64,000 nt of DNA from Dyadobacter sp. 50-39 (GCA_001898145.1 MKSR01000029.1:248001-312000); one strand, 5' to 3'. Shown: positions 1 through 9,734, counted from the first letter of the stretch. The notes: generated from the sequence alone by a model not told the origin. Numbers and translations: made by a program.

Positions 1-812
1 ATGCTGATGCCATCTTGCAAGGTGCCGTTGAGGAACCACATGCAACCCGCGCCCAGCCCTCCCGCCGCGCCTGCGCCTGGTACCAGGCTCACATCCCGCC
101 CGAATGCGCGTGTGGCTACCTGCGTGAGGTTTTGCAGCCCCTGGTCGAGTTGGACTACCATTTCCGGATCGGCGCCTTTCTGTGGGCCATATATAAATGC
201 CGCTCCATCTTTCCCAAACAATGGATTGGTTACGTCACAAGCTACAACGATGGAGACCAATGCGAGCCGGGAATCTACATTATGCATATCGATCGCCGCG
301 ATTTTTCCGAGTGATTCGCCGTTTGGCAGCAATGTGCGCCCTTCGGAGTCTTTGAATGCATAGCCCAGCGCCTCTGCCATACCAATGCCCCCATCGGTAG
401 TCGCACTGCCGCCGATGCCCAGAATGATCTTTTTTACACCCCGATCCAATGCATCCACGATCAGCTGGCCGGTACCAAATGTGCTTGTGCGAAGCGGATT
501 CCGCTCTTCCACCTTCAAAAGGGCAAGACCCGAGGCCGCGGCCATTTCAATGAATGCCACCTGGTGATCTTCCGAAATCCCGTACGTTGCTTTGATCTGC
601 CGGTTCAGCGGATCCATGACCGTCACCGTTACTTCCGAACCGTTGGCTTGCCGGGTTAGTATTGCCGAAGTACCCTCGCCGCCGTCGGCCAGCGGAATTG
701 CCGTCACTTTCGCATCGGGATAGGCTTTTTGGACACCTTCGATAACAGCATCGCATACTTCCGCGGCTTCCAGCGAACCGCGAAACTTATCAGGGGCAAC
801 GAGAATATTCAC
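1..812 (-). CDS. Glycerate kinase (GarK/GlxK family), 3' end cut by window
   Basis: The visible 270 residues begin VNILVAPDKFRGSLEA, the usual opening of glycerate 2-kinases, which phosphorylate D-glycerate with ATP in the cytoplasm. A glycine-rich stretch ILGIGGSATTDGGIGMAEAL and a later LVPGAGAAGGLGAG segment are family hallmarks. The start is a GTG at 812; I see no better ATG upstream, and the preceding penicillin-binding protein gene stops only 18 bases away, so the two are probably co-transcribed. The protein runs off the left edge (families are about 370-380 residues), so roughly a quarter is missing here. The glycerate source (glyoxylate, tartronate or serine routes) cannot be told from the window. 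Confidence 0.88.
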   Translation of the reverse strand, partial: MNILVAPDKFRGSLEAAEVCDAVIEGVQKAYPDAKVTAIPLADGGEGTSAILTRQANGSEVTVTVMDPLNRQIKATYGISEDHQVAFIEMAAASGLALLKVEERNPLRTSTFGTGQLIVDALDRGVKKIILGIGGSATTDGGIGMAEALGYAFKDSEGRTLLPNGESLGKIAAIDMHNVDSRLALVSIVVACDVTNPLFGKDGAAFIYGPQKGADPEMVVQLDQGLQNLTQVATRAFGRDVSLVPGAGAAGGLGAGCMWFLNGTLQDGIS

Positions 813-830
813 GGGTAAGCGTTTAATGGG

Positions 831-3128
831 TCAGAATAATACGCCCTCGTCGTCGGACCGCGACGGCGGGATGTAAGTATCGGTACTGTCGGAGGTCACA
901 CCGCCGCATTCGCGTACGTAGTTTTCAGGTTTAATGAATGGTCCTTTGCGATACTGGACCAATGTTGGGTCTGCATATACTTTTTGCATAAACAATCCCC
1001 AGGCCGGCATGGCAATGCGCCCGCCCTGCCCATAGGCAATCGTACGGAAGTGAATGCTGCGGTCTTCGCCGCCTACCCATATTCCTGACACGAGGTTTTG
1101 CGTCATGCCCATGAACCAACCGTCCGAGTAGTTGGAAGTGGTGCCGGTTTTGGCCGCGATTTCATTGCCCTCGGTCACGCCGTATTGCCGCAGACGTCCT
1201 GCTGTTCCGCCCGGATCTTCCACCGCACCACGCATCAGGTACAACATGTTATACGCCATATTGGCGCTGATCTCCTGGTTTTGTTTCTGGAAAAACTCCT
1301 GCAATACATTGCCGTAGCGGTCTTCGATGCGCAGGATCGTCATAGGCTCCGTCCGGTGGCCGCCGTTGGCGAATGCGCAATAGGCGCCCACCATCTCATA
1401 CACCGATACATCACTGATACCCAGACAAAGCGATGGTACCTCCTGCAACTTGGAGGTAATACCCAGCTTATGGGCATATTCCACGACTGCCTTGGGCCGC
1501 ACCATTTTCATCAGGTAAGCACTCACCGTGTTTACCGATTTACCCAATGCCTGCCGAAGCGACAGCGACTGGTAAGAGTATTTGTTGTTGGAGTTATGCG
1601 GCGACCATCCTCCCGGCACACCGTCGGAAGGCCCGAAATACACAGGCTGATCGGTCACATGGTCGCAGGGGGTCAGGAAGTTTTTGTCCAATGCGGAAAC
1701 ATACACGAACGGCTTGAAAGTCGAACCGGGCTGGCGCGAGCCCTGCTTAACGTGGTCGTATTTGAAATATTTAAAATTAATACCTCCTACCCACGCCTTC
1801 ACGTGCCCGTTACGCGGGTCCATGGACATCATACCTGCGCGCAGAAAGCGTTTGTAGTAAGCAATAGAGTCCAGCGGGCTCATTGTTACCTCCTTCTCGC
1901 CATTCCAGGTAAAAACCTTCATTTTGTAAGGCTTGTTCATGATCTTCCAGGCCTCCTCCTCTCCCAGGTCCCGTTTGAGGGAAATGAAATGGGGGGAACG
2001 CTTGGCGGCGGTTTTGATAAAGCCCGGTATTTCCTTCCCATTATCGAAAGTCCAGGGATTCCGGCCCTTCCAATGCTCGTCGAACAGCTTTTGCTGGCCT
2101 TTCATATGCTCTGTTAATGCCTGTTCCTGGTACCGCTGCATCCGCGAATCGATGGTCGTGTAAATGCGCAGGCCGCTGGTGTACAAGTCGAGGTCGGTGT
2201 CGTGCTCCTCGTTGTAGAGCTTCACCCAGCTTTTGAGATATCCCCGCATCGATTCGCGGAAATAAGGTGCGAGACCGGTATTATGGCTGTCGACCGTAAA
2301 ATTCAGGCCCAGGGACTTGTCTTTGTATTTGTTAAAATCGTCTTCATTGATGTAGTCATATTTATACATCTGCGCCAATACCGTATTCCTCCGGTTCATC
2401 GCATTGGTCGGAAAGCGCAACGGGTTGAAAAGCGTCGGATTTTGCAGCATACCCACCAGCAATGCGGCTTCCGTCACATTCAGGTCCCAGGGTTCTTTAT
2501 CGAAATAGGTTTTGGAAGCAACTTTGATACCGTAAGTATTATTGCCGAACGATACGGTGTTCAAGTACATCTGCATGATTTCCTGCTTGGTATACTTCCT
2601 TTCCAGCACCACCGCCAACACCCATTCTTTGGTTTTGGCGATCACAATGCGTACCACCGGAATTTTACCGAGCAATCCTTCATACTCTTCCGAGCGTGTA
2701 TTGAAAAGGTTTTTGGCAACCTGCTGCGTGAGCGTACTACCGCCACCCGAGCTGGAACTTCCCGAAACAACCCCTTTAAAAACCCGGGCAAGGCTTCGCG
2801 GGTCAATACCCGAATGGTTGACGAAACGGGCGTCCTCCGTCGCAACGAGCGCGTCGATGAGGTTGGGGGAAATCTGCGCGATATCGATGGGGGTGCGGTT
2901 CTCGAAGAAGTATTTACCGAGCGATTTACCGTCTTCGCTGATCAGCTCGGATGCCAGTTCACTCTTCGGGTTTTCGAGTGTTTTCAGGTCAGGCATGTCA
3001 CCGAATAACCATAAAAAGTTAAAACTAACGGCAACGATGTAGAATATGATCAGACCCAGTCCCAGGCCAACGAACCGCCAGAGACGGACAATGGTACGCC
3101 GATACTTTCCGGGTTGCAATTCAATCAT
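831..3128 (-). CDS. Class A penicillin-binding protein (PBP1A-like transglycosylase/transpeptidase)
   Basis: Bifunctional peptidoglycan synthase of the inner membrane, 765 residues from the ATG at 3128 (a TTG 33 bases upstream is possible but less likely). One N-terminal membrane helix (about residues 20-42) is followed by a GT51 glycosyltransferase domain with the catalytic ATEDARF motif (Glu about 98) and GGSTLTQQ. The transpeptidase domain carries STFK (Ser about 469, Lys about 472), SVN (about 531-533) and KTGTTS (about 660-665), so all three active-site boxes are intact. It lies 51 bases downstream of the PorW-like lipoprotein gene on the same strand and 18 bases before the glycerate kinase. 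A cell-wall growth role is well supported by family knowledge; the exact paralogue is not resolved. Confidence 0.93.
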   Translation of the reverse strand: MIELQPGKYRRTIVRLWRFVGLGLGLIIFYIVAVSFNFLWLFGDMPDLKTLENPKSELASELISEDGKSLGKYFFENRTPIDIAQISPNLIDALVATEDARFVNHSGIDPRSLARVFKGVVSGSSSSGGGSTLTQQVAKNLFNTRSEEYEGLLGKIPVVRIVIAKTKEWVLAVVLERKYTKQEIMQMYLNTVSFGNNTYGIKVASKTYFDKEPWDLNVTEAALLVGMLQNPTLFNPLRFPTNAMNRRNTVLAQMYKYDYINEDDFNKYKDKSLGLNFTVDSHNTGLAPYFRESMRGYLKSWVKLYNEEHDTDLDLYTSGLRIYTTIDSRMQRYQEQALTEHMKGQQKLFDEHWKGRNPWTFDNGKEIPGFIKTAAKRSPHFISLKRDLGEEEAWKIMNKPYKMKVFTWNGEKEVTMSPLDSIAYYKRFLRAGMMSMDPRNGHVKAWVGGINFKYFKYDHVKQGSRQPGSTFKPFVYVSALDKNFLTPCDHVTDQPVYFGPSDGVPGGWSPHNSNNKYSYQSLSLRQALGKSVNTVSAYLMKMVRPKAVVEYAHKLGITSKLQEVPSLCLGISDVSVYEMVGAYCAFANGGHRTEPMTILRIEDRYGNVLQEFFQKQNQEISANMAYNMLYLMRGAVEDPGGTAGRLRQYGVTEGNEIAAKTGTTSNYSDGWFMGMTQNLVSGIWVGGEDRSIHFRTIAYGQGGRIAMPAWGLFMQKVYADPTLVQYRKGPFIKPENYVRECGGVTSDSTDTYIPPSRSDDEGVLF

Positions 3129-3179
3129 AGATGTGGGGTGATAGGTTACTGGAAATGGCAAATATACAATTTCAGCCTA

Positions 3180-5387
3180 TTATCTCTTGCCCATCGACAG
3201 GGAATTGAATTCCTGCATTTCTTTTAGCCGGGGCAGGTAAATACTGGTGGGATAAAGCCGCATGAATTCGGTAATGGCCTGGCCGTATGCTTCTTTGCCC
3301 CTCACTTTGCCGATCAGGAAAACGCGGAGCAGGGCAAACTTGTCCTCCATGGAGCTGCCTTTATAGGATGGCAGGTTTTTCTCAATGTCTTCCAGGGCTT
3401 TGGTATAATTGCCGTCGGCGTAGAGCTTATACATCGCTTCGTATTCCTTCGTTGCATTGCCCGATGTACCGCCCGTGTCGGTCGTTTTATTAACCAGCCG
3501 CGCATACGTGGAAGTGGGATATTCACTCAGCAGCTTCGATTTCCACGATTCTTTCTGAGCGGTGTTTTCTTCATTACTCAGGAAAAGCAGGTAGTAAATC
3601 TCGTCTTTGTATTGTGTTTTGGGATATTCGGACAGTACGCGTTCGAATGCGGCAATCGCCCGGTGAGACTCTTTCAGGTCGAACCGGTAGATTTTACCCA
3701 GATTGTAAAGTGCTTCTTCCTTCTTCCTGTCAGATGCCGCAAAAGCAGTATCGGCCAATGGAATGTCCTTTTTAAGCAATGCGTGTACCTGGTCCCATTG
3801 CGGTGTGCCCTTTTGCAAACCATTAGGCTCTGGTGCGGCGGCCTGCGCAACGCCGGTACTATCCGCACCGCCCGGCGCATTGTTGCCCGCCAGTGAGCGC
3901 ATCGGGCGACTGCTGCGGCGCCAGTCATCTTCCAGCGGGCGGTTGCCCCAGGTCCGCTTAAAGTCAATTTTCCCTTTATTGACCAATGCCGGATCGAACA
4001 GCTCGAAGCGACGCTCGCCCCCGGTCACCAGCGGATTTCCACCGCCTTGCTGCAAACTCGCATTCTGCGCCGCAATTTGTGCTTTACGGGCTTTCTCTTC
4101 TTCTTCCAGTCGCTTTTTCTCCCTGGCCTCTATAATCGCGTCGATCTTGTTGTCCAGCGCCGCCGGGTTCATTTTGGCCAGTCTTTGCAGGCTATCCTCG
4201 GTGGAAACGACGGTGTATTGCGTTACAAAATTGTCGAGTGCACGTTTCCGGTCGGCCACCAGGCGGTACTCGGGTGCTTCCTGGGGCAGAATGGCCAGCG
4301 CGCTATCATAGTATGCTTTCGACATCTCGAAATTTTCAAGCGATTCATATTCGATACGTGCCAGTTGGAGATAGGTATATGCCTTCTGCTGCATATTCCC
4401 CTTCGAAGCCGCAGCCGCCTGCTGCAAATAGCTTACCGCCTCCGGGATATGCTTTTTATGTTCGGCCAGCAAGCCCATCGTGAAATATACCCGGTCTTTC
4501 AGGTCGTCATTCTTGCGGTCGCGAAGCATTTTATCAAAGCCCACATTGGACACGTCACGCTGCGGGTTAAGCACCACCTCATTTTGCAGGGAATTCATTG
4601 CTGAATAAAAGCCGAGATCGTAATTTGGCTTGTTCCGGTTCACGCTTTTGTAATGCCGGTTGGCCAGGGCATACTGCCCGAGGCGGTCGTACATCTGTGC
4701 CGCTGCGAAATGGATGCGGGCTGTTTCGGTCGATTTCTTCAGGAGCGGGAATGTCTCTTCCAGGATCGCCACCGAAGTCAGGTATTCGCCGTTTTGCTGG
4801 TGGAGGTATGCTTTGGTAAGATAGAAATCGCGTTGCGATGCTTTACCCAGAGGCTGCTGGCTGAGGTACTCGGCAACGCCTAACGCGTTGGAATAGTCCT
4901 TGTGCTCGATATAGGCCCGCATCAGCAGGATCAATGCATTATTCTTATCGTCCTCGTCACGCCCGTTTGCATACACGTAACGAAGCGCTTCCAGGCCGTC
5001 GGCCCATTGTCCGAGGTACAACCTCGATTTCCCCAAAAGGATATAGCTATTATCGATCCATTTGCTGTTCTGGTGTTTTTCAGCCACGATAGAGGCCTTT
5101 TTGATCGCATCCTGCAACTTGGGTTTCACTGACTGCGCCAGGACCGAATCCATCGGCAACAGGATCGGAAGCAACTGATTATAGTTTTCCTTATAGGCCT
5201 TCTTCATCTCGAATTCCGCCTCTGCCATATCCTGCTCGGCCATGAAATACGCATTATACCTTGCCGCCACATTGTGGAAAGTGATGGCACCGGGCCGCGA
5301 GCTGTACTGCGAGCAGGCAGCCACAACGATCATCATGGCAAGTAATGGTAATGTGCGTCGGATATGGGAGGTAAAACGGTCGGTCAC
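3180..5387 (-). CDS. porW: PorW/SprE-like TPR lipoprotein of the type IX secretion system
   Basis: 735 residues starting at a GTG (no in-frame ATG precedes the signal peptide). The N-terminus is a lipoprotein signal with a VVAAC lipobox, so Cys25 would be lipidated. The mature start (FHNVAARYNAYFMAEQDM) resembles the opening of SprE/PorW proteins, where an asparagine/tyrosine-rich motif precedes long arrays of tetratricopeptide repeats. TPR-like helical pairs cover about residues 100-400 and 560-720, separated by a charged, low-complexity linker (about 425-530, rich in E, K, Q and A). PorW/SprE is needed for type IX secretion and gliding in other Bacteroidota. The subtilase at 24657 with a C-terminal sorting domain is a plausible client. 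A generic TPR lipoprotein is the alternative. Confidence 0.62.
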   Translation of the reverse strand: MTDRFTSHIRRTLPLLAMMIVVAACSQYSSRPGAITFHNVAARYNAYFMAEQDMAEAEFEMKKAYKENYNQLLPILLPMDSVLAQSVKPKLQDAIKKASIVAEKHQNSKWIDNSYILLGKSRLYLGQWADGLEALRYVYANGRDEDDKNNALILLMRAYIEHKDYSNALGVAEYLSQQPLGKASQRDFYLTKAYLHQQNGEYLTSVAILEETFPLLKKSTETARIHFAAAQMYDRLGQYALANRHYKSVNRNKPNYDLGFYSAMNSLQNEVVLNPQRDVSNVGFDKMLRDRKNDDLKDRVYFTMGLLAEHKKHIPEAVSYLQQAAAASKGNMQQKAYTYLQLARIEYESLENFEMSKAYYDSALAILPQEAPEYRLVADRKRALDNFVTQYTVVSTEDSLQRLAKMNPAALDNKIDAIIEAREKKRLEEEEKARKAQIAAQNASLQQGGGNPLVTGGERRFELFDPALVNKGKIDFKRTWGNRPLEDDWRRSSRPMRSLAGNNAPGGADSTGVAQAAAPEPNGLQKGTPQWDQVHALLKKDIPLADTAFAASDRKKEEALYNLGKIYRFDLKESHRAIAAFERVLSEYPKTQYKDEIYYLLFLSNEENTAQKESWKSKLLSEYPTSTYARLVNKTTDTGGTSGNATKEYEAMYKLYADGNYTKALEDIEKNLPSYKGSSMEDKFALLRVFLIGKVRGKEAYGQAITEFMRLYPTSIYLPRLKEMQEFNSLSMGKR

Positions 5388-5484
5388 GAAATTGATGGAT
5401 GGGATGTTCGTCTTTGTGCCAGGTTTGCAAACCTAAAACGGTAATTTCAATAAATGCGTATCGAAGATAAGGCCATTTGCAAAA

Positions 5485-5518
5485 TTTGAAGCAATTTTAC
5501 CCCGATATTCTACCATTG
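5485..5518 (+). promoter_or_regulatory. Candidate Bacteroidota promoter for the ATP synthase cluster
   Basis: TTTG at 5485-5488 is followed, 22 bases on, by TACCATTG at 5511-5518. This matches the Bacteroidota TTTG / TAnnTTTG consensus with one mismatch in the -7 element. It lies 30 bases before the AtpZ start in the spacer between two divergent genes. Confidence 0.4.
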
Positions 5519-5548
5519 TTTTACCATGTAAACAGGAACAACTGAGCT

Positions 5549-5773
5549 ATGGAAGATCCGAAAAAGCTCGTGGATAAAGGCCGGTCGACGCGTTTCCTAA
5601 AATACTCGGGCATGGCGATGCAAATGCTGGGCACCATCCTGGCGTTCACCTACGGGGGTTACAAGCTCGACGAATGGCAGCAAAACAAAGTCCCGGTATG
5701 GACGCTCGTGCTCTCGCTGGTCTCCATTGCCGCCTCGCTGTACCTTTTGATAAGAAGTTTTACCAAACAATAA
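5549..5773 (+). CDS. AtpZ/AtpI-family small membrane protein
   Basis: 74 residues with two predicted membrane helices (about 20-40 and 49-68) joined by a short polar loop (GGYKLDEWQQNKVP). This is the pattern of the AtpZ/AtpI family (PF09527), which precedes F-type ATP synthase genes in many bacteria and is thought to help c-ring assembly or Mg2+ supply; the role here is inferred from position. It is the first gene of the ATP synthase cluster, with its start 30 bases after a candidate promoter, and is followed after 23 bases by a second small membrane protein. Confidence 0.8.
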   Translation: MEDPKKLVDKGRSTRFLKYSGMAMQMLGTILAFTYGGYKLDEWQQNKVPVWTLVLSLVSIAASLYLLIRSFTKQ

Positions 5774-5796
5774 TTGCTCCCCGCAGCCGCACGCGC

Positions 5797-6156
5797 ATGC
5801 TACGTACCCTGATCGCTACCATTTTACTCGGAATTGTATTTTTCCTTGCTCAAAGATTCCACGCGGATTCTTTCCTCCATCCCTATATATGGTATATTCT
5901 GGTTTTCTTTTTCGGGCTCGCATTTCTGGTTCACCGGCTCATGGAATTCGGATTGCGGAACAAGCGTGAGAAATTTGTCACATTTTACATTTCCAGCATC
6001 GTTGCGCGCATCATTCTCAGCATCATCTTCATCGCCATTTTTTTGTACAAAGGGCTAACTGATTCATTCCTATTCGTTATCAACTTTTTTGCACTCTATT
6101 TATTTTACACATGCTTTGAAATATATGGTTTGTATCGTAACTTGCGCCGCGATTGA
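5797..6156 (+). CDS. Four-helix AtpI-like membrane protein of the atp cluster
   Basis: 119 residues from the ATG at 5797; the frame is open further upstream but there overlaps AtpZ, so the internal ATG is preferred. Four hydrophobic segments (about 3-21, 29-47, 66-87, 92-112) fill almost the whole protein. A polar loop, EFGLRNKREKF, lies between helices two and three. I do not recognise a catalytic motif. Proteins of this size and topology sit between atpZ and atpB in other Bacteroidota and probably act as the AtpI-type assembly factor. That role is inferred from synteny only. Confidence 0.7.
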   Translation: MLRTLIATILLGIVFFLAQRFHADSFLHPYIWYILVFFFGLAFLVHRLMEFGLRNKREKFVTFYISSIVARIILSIIFIAIFLYKGLTDSFLFVINFFALYLFYTCFEIYGLYRNLRRD

Positions 6157-6180
6157 CAAAGCATAGTATTTCAAGCATTT

Positions 6181-7275
6181 ATGTATACCCATCTGAGACG
6201 GTTTTTTACTATCGCCCTTATAGCGGCAACATGCGTTTTTAACCTCCCGGCCCGCGCCGACGAACCTACCCAGCACGAGGCTGAGAAGATCGCTCAGGCT
6301 GTGAATGAGGAAGAGCATAAAATTGAACATAAGCTTGAAGAGCACGAAGCGAAGTTCAATATCGGCGAAATGATCATGCACCACATCGCTGACTCCCACG
6401 AATGGGAATTCTCGCGTGGTGTAGTCCTCCCGCTTCCTGTAATACTTTATTCTGAAGACCGCGGTATCGAGGTTTTCATGTCTTCCAACTTCCACAACGA
6501 ACACCACGAATACAACGGATACCACCTCGTACACGGTGAATCGGAGCAAATCGTGCCTGTTGACGAAGCTCGTAAAATCTACGACTTCTCGATCACGAAA
6601 AACGTAGCTTCGATGCTGATCAGCGCATTAATCCTGATCCTCGTTTTCACGGGCGTTGCAAGCTTCTATCAAAACAGCAAAGGCAAAGCGCCGAAAGGTT
6701 TCGCTTCAGCCATGGAGGTAATCATCCTCTTCATCCGCGACGAAGTGGTGAAACCGAACGTAGGCCCTAAATACGAAAAATACCTGCCCTACCTGCTCAC
6801 GTTGTTCTTCTTCATTCTGATCAACAACATCATGGGCTTGCTCCCGGGCTCGGCCAACCTTACAGGTAATATCGCCGTCACGATGACATTGGCGGTTCTG
6901 ACATTCATCGTGGTCCACCTGAATGCAAATGGCAACTATTACAAACACCTTCTGGCACCTACCGGCGTACCGGCCCCGCTGTTGATCATCATGATCCCGG
7001 TTGAGATCGTAGGTGTATTTATGAAGCCATTCTCCCTGATGGTCCGGTTGTTCGCCAACATCACTGCAGGCCACATCATCCTGCTGAGCCTCTTCGGTCT
7101 GATCTTTATTTTCCAAAGCTTCGTGATCGCCCCGGTAATCTCCCTGTTCGCATTGTTCCTGAACTTCATCGAGATCATGGTAGCATTCATCCAGGCGTTC
7201 ATCTTTACCCTGTTGTCGTCCATGTACATCGGAAGCGCTATCGAAGAGCATAGCCACGCCGACCACGGACATTGA
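6181..7275 (+). CDS. atpB: ATP synthase F0 subunit a
   Basis: 364 residues, longer than the 271 of E. coli. It carries an N-terminal signal-like segment (about 6-28) and a charged extension rich in His and Glu before the first core helix, a form often seen in Bacteroidota. The proton half-channel signature is present in SLMVRLFANITAGHIILL, where the Arg faces the c-ring carboxylate. Further helices carry FNFIEIMVAFIQAFIFTLLS-like residues. The C-terminus is His-rich (EEHSHADHGH). It follows the AtpI-like gene by 24 bases and precedes atpE by 46 bases. Confidence 0.96.
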   Translation: MYTHLRRFFTIALIAATCVFNLPARADEPTQHEAEKIAQAVNEEEHKIEHKLEEHEAKFNIGEMIMHHIADSHEWEFSRGVVLPLPVILYSEDRGIEVFMSSNFHNEHHEYNGYHLVHGESEQIVPVDEARKIYDFSITKNVASMLISALILILVFTGVASFYQNSKGKAPKGFASAMEVIILFIRDEVVKPNVGPKYEKYLPYLLTLFFFILINNIMGLLPGSANLTGNIAVTMTLAVLTFIVVHLNANGNYYKHLLAPTGVPAPLLIIMIPVEIVGVFMKPFSLMVRLFANITAGHIILLSLFGLIFIFQSFVIAPVISLFALFLNFIEIMVAFIQAFIFTLLSSMYIGSAIEEHSHADHGH

Positions 7276-7297
7276 TTCTGAATCTCTTTTTTATTAA

Positions 7298-7585
<288 letters not shown>

Positions 7586-7732
7586 TAGCTCCCGAAAGGG
7601 TAACGCTGCCCCGGCGCGCTAGGCCCGGATGCAGTGCAAAAACATTCTCGTGGGAGCATTAGGCTTCCACGAAATTTTAATAAGAAGAGAGAAGATTTCA
7701 GATCGTTCTTACACTCAAAAACTCATTTAACT

Positions 7733-8227
7733 ATGTCATTGCTTACTCCAAACCCAGGCCTTATTTTCTGGATGCTGGTAGTATTTTTGCTGGTAGTATT
7801 CATCCTGTCCAAATTTGCCTGGAAACCTATCCTCAAAGGTCTGAAAGACCGCGAAAACGAAATCCAGGGTGCGCTGGATCTGGCAGAAAAAACCCGTGCT
7901 GAAATGGCACAATTGAAGTCGGACAACGAAAAACTGATCGCAGAAGCGAACGCTATCCGTGACCAGATCCTTCGTGACGCGAAAGACGCATCTGACAGAA
8001 CCATTGCAGAGTCGAAAGACAAAGCAGCTGTGGAAGCACAAAAAATCATTGAAACTGCCCGCGAAACCATCCGCAACGAACAAGCGTTGGCCGTAAGCAA
8101 AATCAAAAAGGAAGTAGCTACGCTTTCATTGGAAATCGCTGAGAAAGTATTGCGCCGTGAATTGGCTGACAAAGCAGCACAGGAGAAACTGATTGCTGAC
8201 CTGGCAACATCTGCACGTTTGAACTAA
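7733..8227 (+). CDS. atpF: ATP synthase F0 subunit b
   Basis: 164 residues from the ATG at 7733. An in-frame start 99 bases upstream would add a polar leader unlike the family, so the later ATG is used. One N-terminal membrane helix (about residues 10-28, LIFWMLVVFLLVVFILSKF) is followed by a long charged amphipathic helix that forms the peripheral stalk dimer, with heptad-like Ala, Glu and Lys spacing to the end. It binds subunit delta, whose gene starts 23 bases downstream. Confidence 0.95.
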   Translation: MSLLTPNPGLIFWMLVVFLLVVFILSKFAWKPILKGLKDRENEIQGALDLAEKTRAEMAQLKSDNEKLIAEANAIRDQILRDAKDASDRTIAESKDKAAVEAQKIIETARETIRNEQALAVSKIKKEVATLSLEIAEKVLRRELADKAAQEKLIADLATSARLN

Positions 8228-8250
8228 TCAGCATTTAAAATCTCATTCCG

Positions 8251-8787
8251 ATGTCAGTAAGTATTGTAGCATCCAGATATGCAAAATCGCTGATCGAGCT
8301 GGCCAAAGAACAGAAGGTTCTGGACACAGTTTATCAGGATATGCTGCTGTTCAAAGAAACAGCGGACCAGAACCGCGGCCTGATGCTTGCATTGAAAAGC
8401 CCGGTGGTACGTCACGAGAAGAAATCAGGGATTCTGAAAGGCCTTTTCAAAGAGCGTGTAAGCCCGGTGTCGTTCGCGATATTCGATATTATCACCAAGA
8501 AAAACCGGGAGGCTATCCTCGATGAAATCGCGGTAGAATTTATTAAAGCCTATAACAGCTACAAGGGAATCGAGAAAGCGACGGTGGTAACCCCTACCCC
8601 GCTGACCGACGAGCTTCGTAAGCAATTCACCGATATTGTTGCCAAAGCAACCGGAAAAACGGTTCAGCTTGCCGAGAAAGTAGACAATGCATTGATCGGC
8701 GGATATGTGTTGACAGTAGGCGACCGCCAGATCGACGCTTCACTGCGCAGCCGTTTGAACGAACTTAAATTACAGTTAGTAAACTGA
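8251..8787 (+). CDS. atpH: ATP synthase F1 subunit delta
   Basis: 178 residues, the usual length of OSCP/delta, which links the peripheral stalk to the alpha/beta head. The N-terminal domain opens SIVASRYAKSLIELAKEQ. The C-terminal signature is seen in VDNALIGGYVLTVGDRQIDASLRSRLNEL, where the family's GG(Y/F)...(D/G)..(I/L)D.S....L pattern is intact. It is the last gene of the cluster: a strong terminator lies 23 bases beyond the stop and a reversed, unrelated gene follows, so atpA and atpG, which usually come next, are not here. Confidence 0.94.
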   Translation: MSVSIVASRYAKSLIELAKEQKVLDTVYQDMLLFKETADQNRGLMLALKSPVVRHEKKSGILKGLFKERVSPVSFAIFDIITKKNREAILDEIAVEFIKAYNSYKGIEKATVVTPTPLTDELRKQFTDIVAKATGKTVQLAEKVDNALIGGYVLTVGDRQIDASLRSRLNELKLQLVN

Positions 8788-8810
8788 AATTTTTATCTGC
8801 ATAATTTGGA

Positions 8811-8843
8811 AGACCCGGCTGCTATGCGGCCGGGTCTTTTTTT
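8811..8843 (+). terminator. Rho-independent terminator closing the atp cluster
   Basis: A perfect 9-base stem (AGACCCGGC at 8811-8819, GCCGGGTCT at 8829-8837) with a 9-base loop is followed by a run of T to 8843. It ends transcription after atpH. The convergent sugar isomerase gene stops at 8847. Confidence 0.93.
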
Positions 8844-8846
8844 GTG

Positions 8847-9734
8847 CTAGACTTTCATCTTCACTACATTCTTATAGCTGGTTTCGATCGCCTGCACCGG
8901 CGGCACTTTTGCTACATCCTGCTCCACGAAGAAGTGTGTGAGGCCCGCCAGTTTGCGGTTAGCGAAGATCTTGGCGAAATCGATCGAACCTGTTCCTACC
9001 TCGGCAAATGAACCATCTTTCTTATCGATATCCTTCACGTGCCACAGCGGGAAACGGCCTGGATATTTCTTAAACAATGCGACAGGGTCCATACCCGCTT
9101 TCACGGCCCAGTACAAATCCAGTTCTAGCTTCACGAGCTTGGGATCGGTTTTACCCGCAATGTAGTCGTAAGGTAACTCACCACCGATCTTCTTAAACTC
9201 GAAATCGTGGTTGTGATAGCCGAACTGCAGACCTGCCTTTTTAGCAACTTCACCGGATTTGTTGAACAGATCGACGTAGCCTTTATACTGTTCGATCGTT
9301 TTGCGCTCCGATTCGGTCAGGTAGGCGCAGTTCACGTATTTTTGGCCCAGTTCGGCAGCGTCGTCAACCGCTTTCTGCCAGCCGTTGCTCAATGTGCCTT
9401 TGGCTGTCTTATTTTCCACTCCGGCGCCATAATGGCCGCTTACCGGATTCAAACCCAGGTCGGCAAGTATCTTCTTCATTTCTTTGGGCGTTTTGCCGAA
9501 GAACTTGCCATCGGAATAGCCATAAAGCTCCACTTCCTTATAACCGATCGCGGACACCTTTTTCAGCGTGCCCATCAGGTCTTTCGATATTTCGTTACGA
9601 AGCGTGTACAGTTGCAAACCGATCGGCGAAGCAGCTTTCGCGTCCAGGTTAAGTTTCGAGAGCATGGGCGTAGCCAGCATGAACGCGCCGGCTTTGAGGA
9701 ACGATTTCCGGGAAATCTTTTCGTTGTAATCCAT
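8847..9734 (-). CDS. Sugar phosphate isomerase/epimerase (AP endonuclease 2-like TIM barrel)
   Basis: 295 residues from the ATG at 9734. The frame is open upstream but would then run into the esterase gene, so this start is preferred. The N-terminus SRKSFLKAGAFMLATP resembles a twin-arginine export signal with RK in place of RR, so it is probably periplasmic. The body is a xylose-isomerase-like barrel with candidate metal ligands in EVELYGY, YHNHDFEF, LELDLYWAVKAG, WHVKDID and FFVEQD. The substrate cannot be told. It lies 31 bases downstream of the esterase and probably shares its message. Proteins of this type are common beside sugar-degradation genes in Cytophagales. Confidence 0.85.
   Translation of the reverse strand: MDYNEKISRKSFLKAGAFMLATPMLSKLNLDAKAASPIGLQLYTLRNEISKDLMGTLKKVSAIGYKEVELYGYSDGKFFGKTPKEMKKILADLGLNPVSGHYGAGVENKTAKGTLSNGWQKAVDDAAELGQKYVNCAYLTESERKTIEQYKGYVDLFNKSGEVAKKAGLQFGYHNHDFEFKKIGGELPYDYIAGKTDPKLVKLELDLYWAVKAGMDPVALFKKYPGRFPLWHVKDIDKKDGSFAEVGTGSIDFAKIFANRKLAGLTHFFVEQDVAKVPPVQAIETSYKNVVKMKV

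Noticed and set aside
1098..2117. A 339-codon open frame opposite the penicillin-binding protein gene
   Set aside because: It overlaps a gene with all catalytic motifs intact and itself shows none.
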